In this document: piece by piece, positions 35,541 through 44,064 of the stretch
How positions within the stretch are numbered: position 1 is the first letter of the stretch
Layout of the letters: each line of letters opens with the position of its first letter
Origin: NORP23 sp050302475
GTDB taxonomy: Bacteria > Pseudomonadota > Alphaproteobacteria > Rhodobacterales > Rhodobacteraceae
Length of the DNA stretch: 64,000 bases
NCBI GenBank assembly: GCA_050302475.1
Contig: JBNLBF010000008.1
Coordinates: 62,001 to 126,000 of the forward strand
Direction of reading: 5' to 3'
Translations under genes and position numbers: made by a program
Notes under the pieces: model-generated
What the model was told of the DNA's origin: nothing
The model's input: only the letters and a program-made list of their open reading frames with translations
The model's database searches: none

Positions 35541-36707
35541 GTGCCGCGCGATAATTATCTGTTCACATCTGAATCCGTATCTGAGGGGCATCCCGACAAA
35601 GTATGTGATCGAATTTCGGACGCGGTTCTGGATGCATTCCTGACCGAAGACCCCTATTCCCGCGTGGCGTGCGAGACATTCGCCACCACCGACCGTGTGG
35701 TCATAGGCGGCGAGGTCCGGGGCCCCGGGTCCGTTATCGAACGCGTTGAAGATATCGCCCGCGAATGCGTCAAAGACATCGGCTATGAGCAGGACGGGTT
35801 CCATTGGGCGAACCTGAATGTCGACAGCTATCTGCACGCACAATCTGCTGACATCGCGCAAGGCGTTGATGCGGCGGGCAATAAGGACGAAGGCGCTGGC
35901 GATCAGGGGATCATGTTCGGCTATGCCGTGAATGAGACCGACGCGCTGATGCCGGCACCGATCCTATATGCACACGCCATCCTGCGCCGTTTGGCCGAAG
36001 TACGCAAAGACGGGACTGAACCGAAACTCGGCCCGGATGCGAAATCGCAGCTGTCGATCCGCTATGAGGATGGCAAACCGGTTGAGGTGACCTCGCTGGT
36101 CTTGTCTACGCAGCATCTGGATCCGCATCTGACATCTGATGATGTGCGCAGGATTATCGAACCCTATATCCGCGAGGTCCTGCCGGAGGGCTGGCTGACT
36201 GCCTCCACCGAATGGCACGTGAACCCGACGGGCAAGTTCGTGATTGGTGGCCCGGACGGCGATGCCGGTCTGACCGGGCGCAAGATTATCGTCGATACCT
36301 ACGGCGGTGCAGCCCCGCATGGCGGCGGTGCATTTTCGGGGAAAGATCCGACCAAGGTTGACCGCTCGGCAGCTTATGCCGCGCGGTATCTCGCGAAAAA
36401 TATCGTGGCGGCTGGCATGGCGGATCGGTGCATGTTGCAGCTGTCCTATGCGATTGGCGTGGCGAAACCCCTGTCGATTTATGCGGATACGTTTGGCTCC
36501 GGTCAGGTGTCCGAAGAAGCGATTGAAAAAGCTGTGGCACAGGTCATGGACCTGACTCCGCGCGGTATTCGCGAGCATCTGGGCATGAACAAGCCTATCT
36601 TTGAACGCACAGCGGCATATGGCCATTTCGGTCGCGCACCGGATGCGGATGGCGGCTTTAGCTGGGAAAAAACCGATCTGGTCGAGGCGCTGAAAGCGGC
36701 CGTATAA
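35541..36707 (+). CDS. metK: S-adenosylmethionine synthetase
   Basis: Makes SAM from methionine and ATP. The start was set at the GTG at 35541, which follows AAGGAGGGGCCT; an ATG at 35526 would contain that binding site. The 388-residue protein carries GHPDKVCDRISDAVLDAF, GAGDQGIMFGYA and GGGAFSGKDPTKVDRSAAY. The 51-base gap from lnt shows none of the conserved sequence of the SAM/SAH riboswitch often found before metK in this order. Confidence 0.96.
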   Translation: MPRDNYLFTSESVSEGHPDKVCDRISDAVLDAFLTEDPYSRVACETFATTDRVVIGGEVRGPGSVIERVEDIARECVKDIGYEQDGFHWANLNVDSYLHAQSADIAQGVDAAGNKDEGAGDQGIMFGYAVNETDALMPAPILYAHAILRRLAEVRKDGTEPKLGPDAKSQLSIRYEDGKPVEVTSLVLSTQHLDPHLTSDDVRRIIEPYIREVLPEGWLTASTEWHVNPTGKFVIGGPDGDAGLTGRKIIVDTYGGAAPHGGGAFSGKDPTKVDRSAAYAARYLAKNIVAAGMADRCMLQLSYAIGVAKPLSIYADTFGSGQVSEEAIEKAVAQVMDLTPRGIREHLGMNKPIFERTAAYGHFGRAPDADGGFSWEKTDLVEALKAAV

Positions 36708-36789
36708 TTCACGCCACCCCTTGCACAATCCCGCTTGTGCGGGGGTAATTTCAGGCAGATACTGACTTCATATTTTATGGAGTCTTATC

Positions 36790-37425
36790 ATGGCTTTTGA
36801 AACCTGGCTTGTTTATGCATTTGCGTATTTTCTGGTTACTTTGTCACCCGGTCCCAACGTTCTGTTGGTTATCACGCACGCGGTAAAATACGGGTATCCC
36901 AAGATTTTCACCACTATACTGGCGAACCTGACCTGCCAGCTGGGAATCGTGATTATGATCGCAACGGGGGTTGGCGCGCTGGTCACGGTGGATTCGCTGG
37001 CGTTTAAGGTGATCAAATTCGCGGGTGCCGGGTATCTGATCTATCTAGGGGTCACGATCCTTTATAAGCTGTGGCGGGATCGGGGTCTGGCCCCGCTGGC
37101 TGTTGACCCCAAGGCTGCGCCGACCGTACGCGGATTTGGCAGCCGTTTCCGGCAGGCGTTTTTTGTATCGGCAGGCAACCCCAAGACGGTGGTGTTTCTG
37201 GCGGCGTTCCTGCCGCAGTTTCTGGACCATCACGCGCCCCTCGCCCCACAGTTTATCCTTATGTATCTGACCATCGCACTGACGGTGCTGAGCGTGCATT
37301 CGATTTACGGGGCGCTGGCGGTGAAGGTCAAACAGCGGGTTGTCAGTGCCCGCGTCCGCCGGACAACTTCGGCGGCAACCGGGTTTCTGTATATCTTTCT
37401 GGGTGGGCGCTTGTCGGTCAGCTGA
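36790..37425 (+). CDS. LysE/RhtB family amino-acid exporter
   Basis: A 211-residue, six-helix exporter. The opening YFLVTLSPGPNVLLVITHAVKYG is the LysE-family signature with the PGPN motif. The middle loop RFRQAFFVSAGNPKTVVFLAAFLPQF is also typical. Substrate is likely homoserine lactone, threonine or lysine but cannot be resolved. Start follows GGAGTCTTATC. Confidence 0.9.
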   Translation: MAFETWLVYAFAYFLVTLSPGPNVLLVITHAVKYGYPKIFTTILANLTCQLGIVIMIATGVGALVTVDSLAFKVIKFAGAGYLIYLGVTILYKLWRDRGLAPLAVDPKAAPTVRGFGSRFRQAFFVSAGNPKTVVFLAAFLPQFLDHHAPLAPQFILMYLTIALTVLSVHSIYGALAVKVKQRVVSARVRRTTSAATGFLYIFLGGRLSVS

Positions 37426-37470
37426 TCGGCCCGCTTGTGGGTTGCGCGAAAATGGGTATATCTCGCGCCC

Positions 37471-38133
37471 ATGTCAGAACAAGAAACACCACATCGCAAT
37501 TTCTATGGCCGCCGGATCGCCAAGCCGCTGAAAAAGGCGCAGGCGTTTCATATGGAAAACACGCTTCCCGGAATTGCGGTTGATCTAAATGCGCCCGTTA
37601 GCGAGGGTGAGCACTGGCTGGAAATCGGCTTTGGCGGAGGTGAACATACGCTCCACATGGCCGCGACCTACCCAGATGTGACGATCATTGGGGCGGAGGC
37701 GTTTATCAATGGCGTCGCCAAAATCGTTTCGCGCATTGGCGAGGGGGACGTTCAGAATATCCGTATCCATTTCGGTGATGCGCGGGATTTACTGGAGGTG
37801 ATCCCGGATGCCTCGCTGGAAAAGGTGTTTCTGCTCTATCCCGACCCATGGCCCAAAACCCGGCACCACCGCCGCCGCTTTGTGACCCCAGAAAATATCG
37901 ACCAGATCGCCCGGATCCTGAAACCGGGGGCAGAGTTCCGGATCGCCACCGACATCGAAGATTATGTACGTCAGACGATGGAAGTGATGACCCCGCGTGA
38001 AGATTTCATCTGGACCGCAGAACGCCCGGCGGATTGGCGGATGCCCTGGTCCGACTGGACCCGTACACGATACGAGGCGAAAGCGATACGCGAGGGGCGC
38101 ACCCCAAATTATCTGACGTTCCAGCGGGTCTGA
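37471..38133 (+). CDS. trmB: tRNA (guanine46-N7)-methyltransferase TrmB
   Basis: Adds N7-methyl to G46 in the tRNA variable loop. The 220-residue start at 37471 begins SEQETPHRNFYGRRIAKPLKK, typical of alphaproteobacterial TrmB; an upstream GTG at 37435 is less likely. SAM-binding ends with WLEIGFGGGEHTLHMA, and YPDPWPKTRHHRRRFV is the family signature. It ends one base before the convergent secreted protein. Confidence 0.95.
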   Translation: MSEQETPHRNFYGRRIAKPLKKAQAFHMENTLPGIAVDLNAPVSEGEHWLEIGFGGGEHTLHMAATYPDVTIIGAEAFINGVAKIVSRIGEGDVQNIRIHFGDARDLLEVIPDASLEKVFLLYPDPWPKTRHHRRRFVTPENIDQIARILKPGAEFRIATDIEDYVRQTMEVMTPREDFIWTAERPADWRMPWSDWTRTRYEAKAIREGRTPNYLTFQRV

Positions 38134-40218
38134 TCACTCGTCCCACGCGCCAATTCTGACCTCTCGCTCTGCGGGATAATCAGCGCATTGCGTTGACGCC
38201 CAGAACGTCATTCGCGAGTCAAAGAACATGTTTTGCCAATCATCGCCGTATGGCCCTAACTCGTCCGGTCGAATTTGTTGTGACGTCAGCCACATCCTAT
38301 GCATCCATGGGAATTCAAACCGCACGGGCGTAGGCGTGTAATAAAACGTCTTTGTAGTTCCGGCTGGTGCCGAACGCATGTCGTCCAGAGCACTGCTATC
38401 ACCCGCATAGAGTCGCGCCTCGTAATCCATCTCAGGCATTTCCGTTTGGAAATTGATATTCGGTCCCATCCATGATCGTGCCTCAAAATGGTTCCGGAAA
38501 GTTGTTCCAAAGAATAGCGAACACGTGGGATGGTTATAGTCCGCTGGAATCTGCACGCCGGTCCGCGTAACCTCAACCGCCATAAACGGCAGCGTCGTGA
38601 TGGCCCGTTTCGCGGGTTTTACGATCAGCTGCGGCCACGGACATAGCGGTTCGCGACCATGTGCGTGTGCCTCGGTCGGGTCCACACATCCTGGGGCCAC
38701 GGATTCTCGTTTCAACTCGTCGCCGAAATAGCTGATGGTTTCGCGGATAAGATCCTCGCACGGGCCGATGCAGGGAATTCCGGTTTGGCTGGAGATTTGT
38801 TCGACCGCCAATTCGGTGGCGTAATCAATACCTTTGTCCACCAGCTCGTTGTAGCTAGGGATGGTTGGCGGCAGACCCAGCGCCGTCGCACCGGTCTGCA
38901 CGGCGATTTTCGCGATGGCACCGCAGACGGCATCGTCGCCCAATTCACCCGCGATCAGCTTACAGGACTGACCGAAGACCGTGTATTCGACCAGAAATTT
39001 TGCGGCCAAATCCATCAGGTTGCCATACTGATCCCCCAGCCAATCGAAGCTTTCCAGCGACCAATCCAAAAACTCACCAAACGTTTCGACCTTGCCGTCA
39101 CCCACGCCACGGTAAGGTTCAGGGCAAAGCTCGCTGCCGATCGGGAATTGTGCGGCGACTTCGGGAATAATATTGTCCTCGTGACCAGTCACAACCACGC
39201 ATCCCCACCGAGAATGACGCTCTAGATACGGGATCTCATATTCCGTGATCCGCACGTCAAACAGCGGCAGCGGATCGAGACCGCCCAGAAACTCCTTGTC
39301 CAAATCAAAATCCGGCGGCGACACACCGTCATTGGCATAAAACACCTTCATGACGTTCGAGGGGGTTGCATAAAGCCGCATATCCTCGACGGACCGCAAC
39401 GGGATCGCGCGGATATAGAAACTGTCCGGCACGGAGCCGCGACCAATGGCAGTATAATCCGCATAGACTTCGTCAAAATCGAGGAGGATTTTTCCCGTTG
39501 GTAGAGGTTGGATGTCGGCACTAACTAACCCCGGAAAATCAAGCGTGGTTTCATTGGCACGAAATGCCGGAAACGGGCGGGCCGAGATTTGCAGGATCAC
39601 GGCGGTTGCCTCGGGAATGTCAGACGCATCCCAGATAAATTGGTTGCTTTGCGTAACCGCATTAGGCCCAAGGTAAATCGACGCATCGGACGTAAACTGA
39701 CAAGCCGTATCCAGACAGGCGGTCAGTGTCGCACCGGAATACAACAGATACGGAAACTGATCGCGGCCCAGCAGGAACAATGGCGGCTCTTCTGCAACAT
39801 CGGTTACGGGTGGCCGTTGGACTGGCACGTCGGCACGTTCTGGCGCAGCGGTATCTGTGGGGATCGGGGTTTCGACAACCACGGGCGGCGGGGCCACAGC
39901 GTTATTCACACAACTGATCTCTGCAAAGGCAGCGCATTGCGTGCCTTCGCACAATTTGCCATCGCCAAAGATCAGGCTGACCACACCACGCGCACCGGCC
40001 CGCGGATCGGGTGTAAACTCCCCTGCCTGATCAAAGCCAAGCTCCTGACAGAACAGGTCAGCGGCGGGTTTGCCGCATTCAGCATTTTCATGTTTGCAGA
40101 AATTCAGCGCATAGCCGCGCATTATTGGATTGGGATATTGCCCGGTCTGTGTCGTCGGTTGCGCGATGCCGAATGACGCCCAGAGTGAAATGAAAAGAGT
40201 TGAAATTAACAAACGCAT
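38134..40218 (-). CDS. Large secreted multi-cysteine protein of unknown function
   Basis: A 694-residue protein starting at ATG 40218 after GGGAGGGCATC. The signal peptide ends near residue 19 (ASFGIA-QPTT). The N-terminal module, residues 28–104, has six cysteines (41, 48, 57, 90, 95, 103) with the phrase NFCKHENAECGKPAADLFC. A proline-rich linker at 107–145 joins a C-terminal region of about 550 residues with many more cysteines and no recognised domain. Likely extracellular or periplasmic and disulfide-stabilised. Confidence 0.7.
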   Translation of the reverse strand: MRLLISTLFISLWASFGIAQPTTQTGQYPNPIMRGYALNFCKHENAECGKPAADLFCQELGFDQAGEFTPDPRAGARGVVSLIFGDGKLCEGTQCAAFAEISCVNNAVAPPPVVVETPIPTDTAAPERADVPVQRPPVTDVAEEPPLFLLGRDQFPYLLYSGATLTACLDTACQFTSDASIYLGPNAVTQSNQFIWDASDIPEATAVILQISARPFPAFRANETTLDFPGLVSADIQPLPTGKILLDFDEVYADYTAIGRGSVPDSFYIRAIPLRSVEDMRLYATPSNVMKVFYANDGVSPPDFDLDKEFLGGLDPLPLFDVRITEYEIPYLERHSRWGCVVVTGHEDNIIPEVAAQFPIGSELCPEPYRGVGDGKVETFGEFLDWSLESFDWLGDQYGNLMDLAAKFLVEYTVFGQSCKLIAGELGDDAVCGAIAKIAVQTGATALGLPPTIPSYNELVDKGIDYATELAVEQISSQTGIPCIGPCEDLIRETISYFGDELKRESVAPGCVDPTEAHAHGREPLCPWPQLIVKPAKRAITTLPFMAVEVTRTGVQIPADYNHPTCSLFFGTTFRNHFEARSWMGPNINFQTEMPEMDYEARLYAGDSSALDDMRSAPAGTTKTFYYTPTPVRFEFPWMHRMWLTSQQIRPDELGPYGDDWQNMFFDSRMTFWASTQCADYPAEREVRIGAWDE

Positions 40219-40311
40219 AGTGATGCCCTCCCCCAGGGATCAGATTTCGTATCATATCAACGATTCAGCCGTCGGTGCGAAAAATCACCGTGATATGTAG
40301 GCCAACGACGG

Positions 40312-40755
40312 ATGCGAATCTTTGAAAACCGTGCTAGGCTGTCAGGACAACCTCACCAACCGAGCGCTGACGACATGGGAATTCGCCTGATCGACGCCGC
40401 CGATGAGAGTCATGAGTTCAAAGCAAGTTTCTGGCATTGGCGCGCGATTGTAGAAGTCATTTTGAAGTTGAAAGTCCTTCCTGACGGGAAGGTGGAATTC
40501 CTTGCGGCCCCTTATTCCGGTCATCTGTCGCAGGACGAAGCCCAGCAGGTTGCGAAGGCGCTGCGTAATAACACCCTGGAGGATCTGGAACCCGGCGAGC
40601 ACATGCTGATGAACGGTAAACATGTCAATGTACCCGCCAACGACCACATCCATAAATCGCCCGAGCGCAAACATCTGAACTACGCGCTGAGCCGCGAGGA
40701 ACTGGAAGAGTTTGCGGATTATTGCGAGCGTTGTGGCGGGTTCAAGGTTGAATAG
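40312..40755 (+). CDS. Hypothetical protein, 147 residues
   Basis: A cytosolic protein with no recognised domain. The C-terminal half is polar and histidine-rich (HMLMNGKHVNVPANDHIHKSP), then a helix (SREELEEFADYCERCGGFKVE) with two cysteines. An internal ATG at 40375 is an alternative start because neither has a strong binding site. It is divergent from the large secreted protein and 84 bases before aroA. Confidence 0.5.
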   Translation: MRIFENRARLSGQPHQPSADDMGIRLIDAADESHEFKASFWHWRAIVEVILKLKVLPDGKVEFLAAPYSGHLSQDEAQQVAKALRNNTLEDLEPGEHMLMNGKHVNVPANDHIHKSPERKHLNYALSREELEEFADYCERCGGFKVE

Positions 40756-40839
40756 ATTGTGCCCCATACGCATTCCCTGTGGACCGGCTTTCGGCAATTG
40801 GCTATAGCCAACGCGTCTTAAGTTTCGCGAGGGAACATT

Positions 40840-42189
40840 ATGTCCAGCCACGGTACACCACGTCCGATGACGTCGCATAAATGCGGCCCGCTGAAAGGCG
40901 TTGCGCATGTGCCGGGGGACAAATCGATTTCTCACCGCTCCTTGATTTTGGGTGCTTTGTCCGTGGGGCGGACCCATGTGACCGGGCTACTGGAGGGGAC
41001 CGACGTTCTGGACACCGCCAAGGCAATGCAGGCCTTTGGGGCCGAGGTGAACCGGCTGGGTGACGGTGAGTGGGAAGTTTACGGCGTTGGGGTCGGCGGC
41101 TTTGGCGAGCCGGACAATGTGATTGACTACGGCAATTCCGGCACAGGTGTGCGGTTGGTGATGGGGGCGGCGGCGACCACACCGATTACGGTGACCTATA
41201 CCGGTGATGCCAGCCTGCGGTCGCGGCCCATGGCGCGGATTACGGACCCGATTGCACTGTTTGGTGCGCGGTCATACGGCCGACAGGGTGGGCGTTTGCC
41301 AATGACGGTGATCGGGACAGGGGAACCTGTACCTGTGCGTTATGTGTCGCCCGTGCCGTCCGCGCAGGTGAAATCGGCGGTGCTGCTGGCGGGGCTGAAT
41401 GCGCCGGGGCAAACAGTTGTGATCGAAAAGGAAGCGACGCGGGATCATACCGAACGGATGCTGGCCGGTTTCGGGGCAGAGATCACGACGGAGATCACCG
41501 ACGAAGGCCGCGTGATCACGTTGACTGGTCAACCGGAGTTGACCGCACAGACCATTACCGTGCCGCGCGATCCCTCCTCGGCCGCGTTTCCGGTGGCGGC
41601 GGCCTTGCTGGCCGAAGGGTCGGAGGTTCTGGTGCCGAATATCGGGCAGAACCCGACGCGGAACGGGCTTTACATCACGCTCAAAGAAATGGGCGCGGAT
41701 ATTACGTTCGAAAACGAACGGCTGGAAGGCGGCGAGCCGATTGCGGACCTCCGCGTGAAATACGGGCCGTTGAAGGGGGTGACTGTGCCGCCGGAACGGG
41801 CTGCCTCCATGATCGACGAATTCCCGATCTTGTCGGCGATTGCGGCAACGGCTGAGGGCACGACCGTGATGCTGGGAGTCAAGGAACTGCGCGTCAAAGA
41901 ATCCGACCGCATCGATGCCATGGCGCGTGGACTGGAAGCCAACGGCGTGACCATCGAGGAAACCGAGGACACCTTCACCGTCCACGGCATGGGCCAAGGC
42001 AACGTCCCGGGCGGAGGCACATGCGAAACGCATCTGGACCACCGCATCGCGATGAGCTTCATGTGTCTGGGCATGGCCACGCAAAAGCCGGTGAAAATCG
42101 ACGATGCCGGACCGATTGAAACCTCTTTCCCGATTTTTGTACCGTTGATGGAAGAGCTGGGTGCGAAATTTCGGAAAGAGAATGGATGA
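40840..42189 (+). CDS. aroA: 5-enolpyruvylshikimate-3-phosphate synthase AroA
   Basis: Sixth step of the shikimate pathway. The 449-residue enzyme has the substrate loop GDKSISHRSLILGA near residue 26, NSGTGVRLVMGA, the KESDRIDAMARGLEANG loop and C-terminal DHRIAMSF. The GDKSISHR motif is typical of class II-type enzymes. The stop overlaps the ATG of the next gene (ATGA), so that gene is coupled to it. Confidence 0.97.
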   Translation: MSSHGTPRPMTSHKCGPLKGVAHVPGDKSISHRSLILGALSVGRTHVTGLLEGTDVLDTAKAMQAFGAEVNRLGDGEWEVYGVGVGGFGEPDNVIDYGNSGTGVRLVMGAAATTPITVTYTGDASLRSRPMARITDPIALFGARSYGRQGGRLPMTVIGTGEPVPVRYVSPVPSAQVKSAVLLAGLNAPGQTVVIEKEATRDHTERMLAGFGAEITTEITDEGRVITLTGQPELTAQTITVPRDPSSAAFPVAAALLAEGSEVLVPNIGQNPTRNGLYITLKEMGADITFENERLEGGEPIADLRVKYGPLKGVTVPPERAASMIDEFPILSAIAATAEGTTVMLGVKELRVKESDRIDAMARGLEANGVTIEETEDTFTVHGMGQGNVPGGGTCETHLDHRIAMSFMCLGMATQKPVKIDDAGPIETSFPIFVPLMEELGAKFRKENG

Positions 42190-42584
42190 GTGCGACCTAC
42201 TTCGGAACATGGGAACTGATCCCCGAACTTTGCCACTATTCCAAAGGCAAAGCGCCCGATGCTGCGCTCTATCAGATTGACGATGAAGGCGATCGTATCG
42301 CATTTACCGTGACATGGACCGCTGACGGGCATGAACAATCCGTCAGCTTTGCCCCGCTCGCTGATGGCACGATGGAAGAAGCCGAGGTCAACATGCCTGC
42401 GCACCGGATCATTCCAGTCGGCGACGATCAGCTGGATGGCGAAGCATTTATTGAGGATCACCTCGTTGCCTATGCGTCGCGAAAGGTCAGTGCCGACGGG
42501 AAGCTTTTGTCAGTCTTGCAGATCAACGGCGTGGGGTCCGAACATGAGCACCGGATTTTTCAGGTTTACAGGCGGAAGGGCTAG
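42186..42584 (+). CDS. Hypothetical protein, lipocalin-like opening
   Basis: A 132-residue cytosolic protein coupled to aroA by an ATGA overlap. It opens with GTWELIPELCHYSKGKAPDA, the GxW plus strand seen in lipocalin-like folds, followed by alternating strands. No signal peptide, so it would be a cytosolic binding protein. Function unknown. Confidence 0.6.
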   Translation: MSATYFGTWELIPELCHYSKGKAPDAALYQIDDEGDRIAFTVTWTADGHEQSVSFAPLADGTMEEAEVNMPAHRIIPVGDDQLDGEAFIEDHLVAYASRKVSADGKLLSVLQINGVGSEHEHRIFQVYRRKG

Positions 42585-42634
42585 CGTTGATAATCGACGG
42601 CGTTTGAAACAACCCAAATAATATTGGTTCCAAA

Positions 42635-43252
42635 ATGGTTTATCACATAGCTGGTAGCAACAGCGATGACAGTGTCCCCCTGAAACATGAGGAAATCCTG
42701 AATCCCATTGACGGAGACGTATCAAAGATCACGGTGATCGACACGTCGAGAGATGGCGGCAGGATCGCTAGTTTTTCTACGGGGTATAGTGGCCGGGCGA
42801 TTGATCCCACGCATATGCCAACCAGAATGCGCCGCAAAGGGAACACGGGATTACCGTTGCATAAAGTGCACGAAATCTGGGGAGGTGGATTGCTCGTCAG
42901 CGATACATTTCGAAATATTGTCGAACGCTTTGAACCGGATGTGCACCAGTTCTTTCCCATCGCGATCGAACTACGCGGCAAAGTCATTTTCGAACGGTTC
43001 TATTTCCACATATGCAACAGATTGGATACGCTGGCGAAAGACAAATGTGTACCGCCGGTTGAAGTGGGTAAATTATATATGCCTGCGTATGACGGGAATG
43101 ATAAGGTGATATTTGATACTGCTGCGATTGGTGGTCATCATTTTTGGAACGACAAGTTTAGTCTCGGAAGATATGTGAGCAACCAAGCGTTTTCTGCATT
43201 GAAAGATGCAAATCTGACCGGTCTTGGTTACGAGTTTTACGAGCAGACGTAG
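42635..43252 (+). CDS. Imm11-type (DUF1629) immunity-like protein, orphan
   Basis: A 205-residue protein resembling the Imm11 family of polymorphic-toxin immunity proteins. The core is WGGGLLVSDTFRNIVERFEP, VHQFFPIAIEL, FHICNRLD and IGGHHFWNDKF, then SNQAFSALKDANLTGLGYEF. Its base composition is lower in GC than the flanking housekeeping genes. No toxin gene is within the window. It sits between aroA's partner and cmk. Confidence 0.75.
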   Translation: MVYHIAGSNSDDSVPLKHEEILNPIDGDVSKITVIDTSRDGGRIASFSTGYSGRAIDPTHMPTRMRRKGNTGLPLHKVHEIWGGGLLVSDTFRNIVERFEPDVHQFFPIAIELRGKVIFERFYFHICNRLDTLAKDKCVPPVEVGKLYMPAYDGNDKVIFDTAAIGGHHFWNDKFSLGRYVSNQAFSALKDANLTGLGYEFYEQT

Positions 43253-43318
43253 ATGATGGGGAAACTCCGTGCAAGCGCGGGGATGGCGGCAAAGCAGTAG
43301 TTGACATAAAGGAATGGT

Positions 43319-43960
43319 ATGAAATTCACAGTCGCCATTGACGGACCGGCAGCCGCTGGCAAAGGGACGATCAGCAAGGCCGTGGCGGATCATTTTGGGT
43401 TTGCCCATCTGGATAGCGGGTTGTTGTATCGCGCGGTCGGGAAAAAGACGCTTGATCTGGGGCGAGGGGTGATTGATCCGGTCGCGGCCGAGGAAATCGC
43501 CAAGCGGCTGACGCCCGACGACCTGCTCCGCGATGATCTGCGCAGTGGGATGGCGGCACGCGCGGCGTCCAAGGTGGCGGTATTGCCAAAGGTGCGGGAG
43601 GCGTTGCTGACTTTCCAGCGGGACTTTGCCAGCCGCGAAGGTGGCGCCGTTCTGGATGGGCGCGACATTGGCACTGTGATCTGCCCGGATGCGGATGTGA
43701 AACTGTTTATTACTGCATCGGCGGAGGTGCGTGCTGAACGGCGCTTTGCCGAATTGAAATCCGGCAATCCCGATCTGACGCTTGGCGCCGTGCTGAGCGA
43801 CATTGAAGCCCGGGACAAACGCGACGCGGAACGGGATGCCTCGCCCATGAAGGCGGCAGACGATGCGGTCTTGCTAGATACGTCGGAATTGTCTATAGAC
43901 GCCGCTGTCGCCGAGGCGGTGGCCATAATTAATAAACGAATCGAGCAGGGCCGGGACTAA
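43319..43960 (+). CDS. cmk: Cytidylate kinase
   Basis: Phosphorylates CMP and dCMP with ATP. The 213-residue kinase begins FTVAIDGPAAAGKGTISKAV (P-loop residues 8–16) and has the RDIGTVICPDADVK segment and a C-terminal helix. Start follows ATAAAGGAATGGT. A terminator overlaps the stop and precedes rpsA, as is usual for cmk-rpsA. Confidence 0.96.
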   Translation: MKFTVAIDGPAAAGKGTISKAVADHFGFAHLDSGLLYRAVGKKTLDLGRGVIDPVAAEEIAKRLTPDDLLRDDLRSGMAARAASKVAVLPKVREALLTFQRDFASREGGAVLDGRDIGTVICPDADVKLFITASAEVRAERRFAELKSGNPDLTLGAVLSDIEARDKRDAERDASPMKAADDAVLLDTSELSIDAAVAEAVAIINKRIEQGRD

Positions 43961-43983
43961 CACCGGCCTTCGTTTGTTTTTTT
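43949..43983 (+). terminator. Terminator between cmk and rpsA
   Basis: GGCCGG-GACTAACA-CCGGCC followed by a TTCGTTTGTTTTTTT tract. It straddles the cmk stop codon and may act as an attenuator that limits read-through into rpsA. Confidence 0.72.
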
Positions 43984-44064
43984 ACAACGCCTCTGACCCG
44001 TTAACCCAAAGACCGGCGGAACCAACCGCACGGCCCGTAAAAAACGAAAACTGGAGAACGTTAT

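Noticed and set aside
36729..36744. Terminator after metK (CCCGC-TTGT-GCGGG)
   Set aside because: Only 5 bp and no T-run; possible but not convincing.
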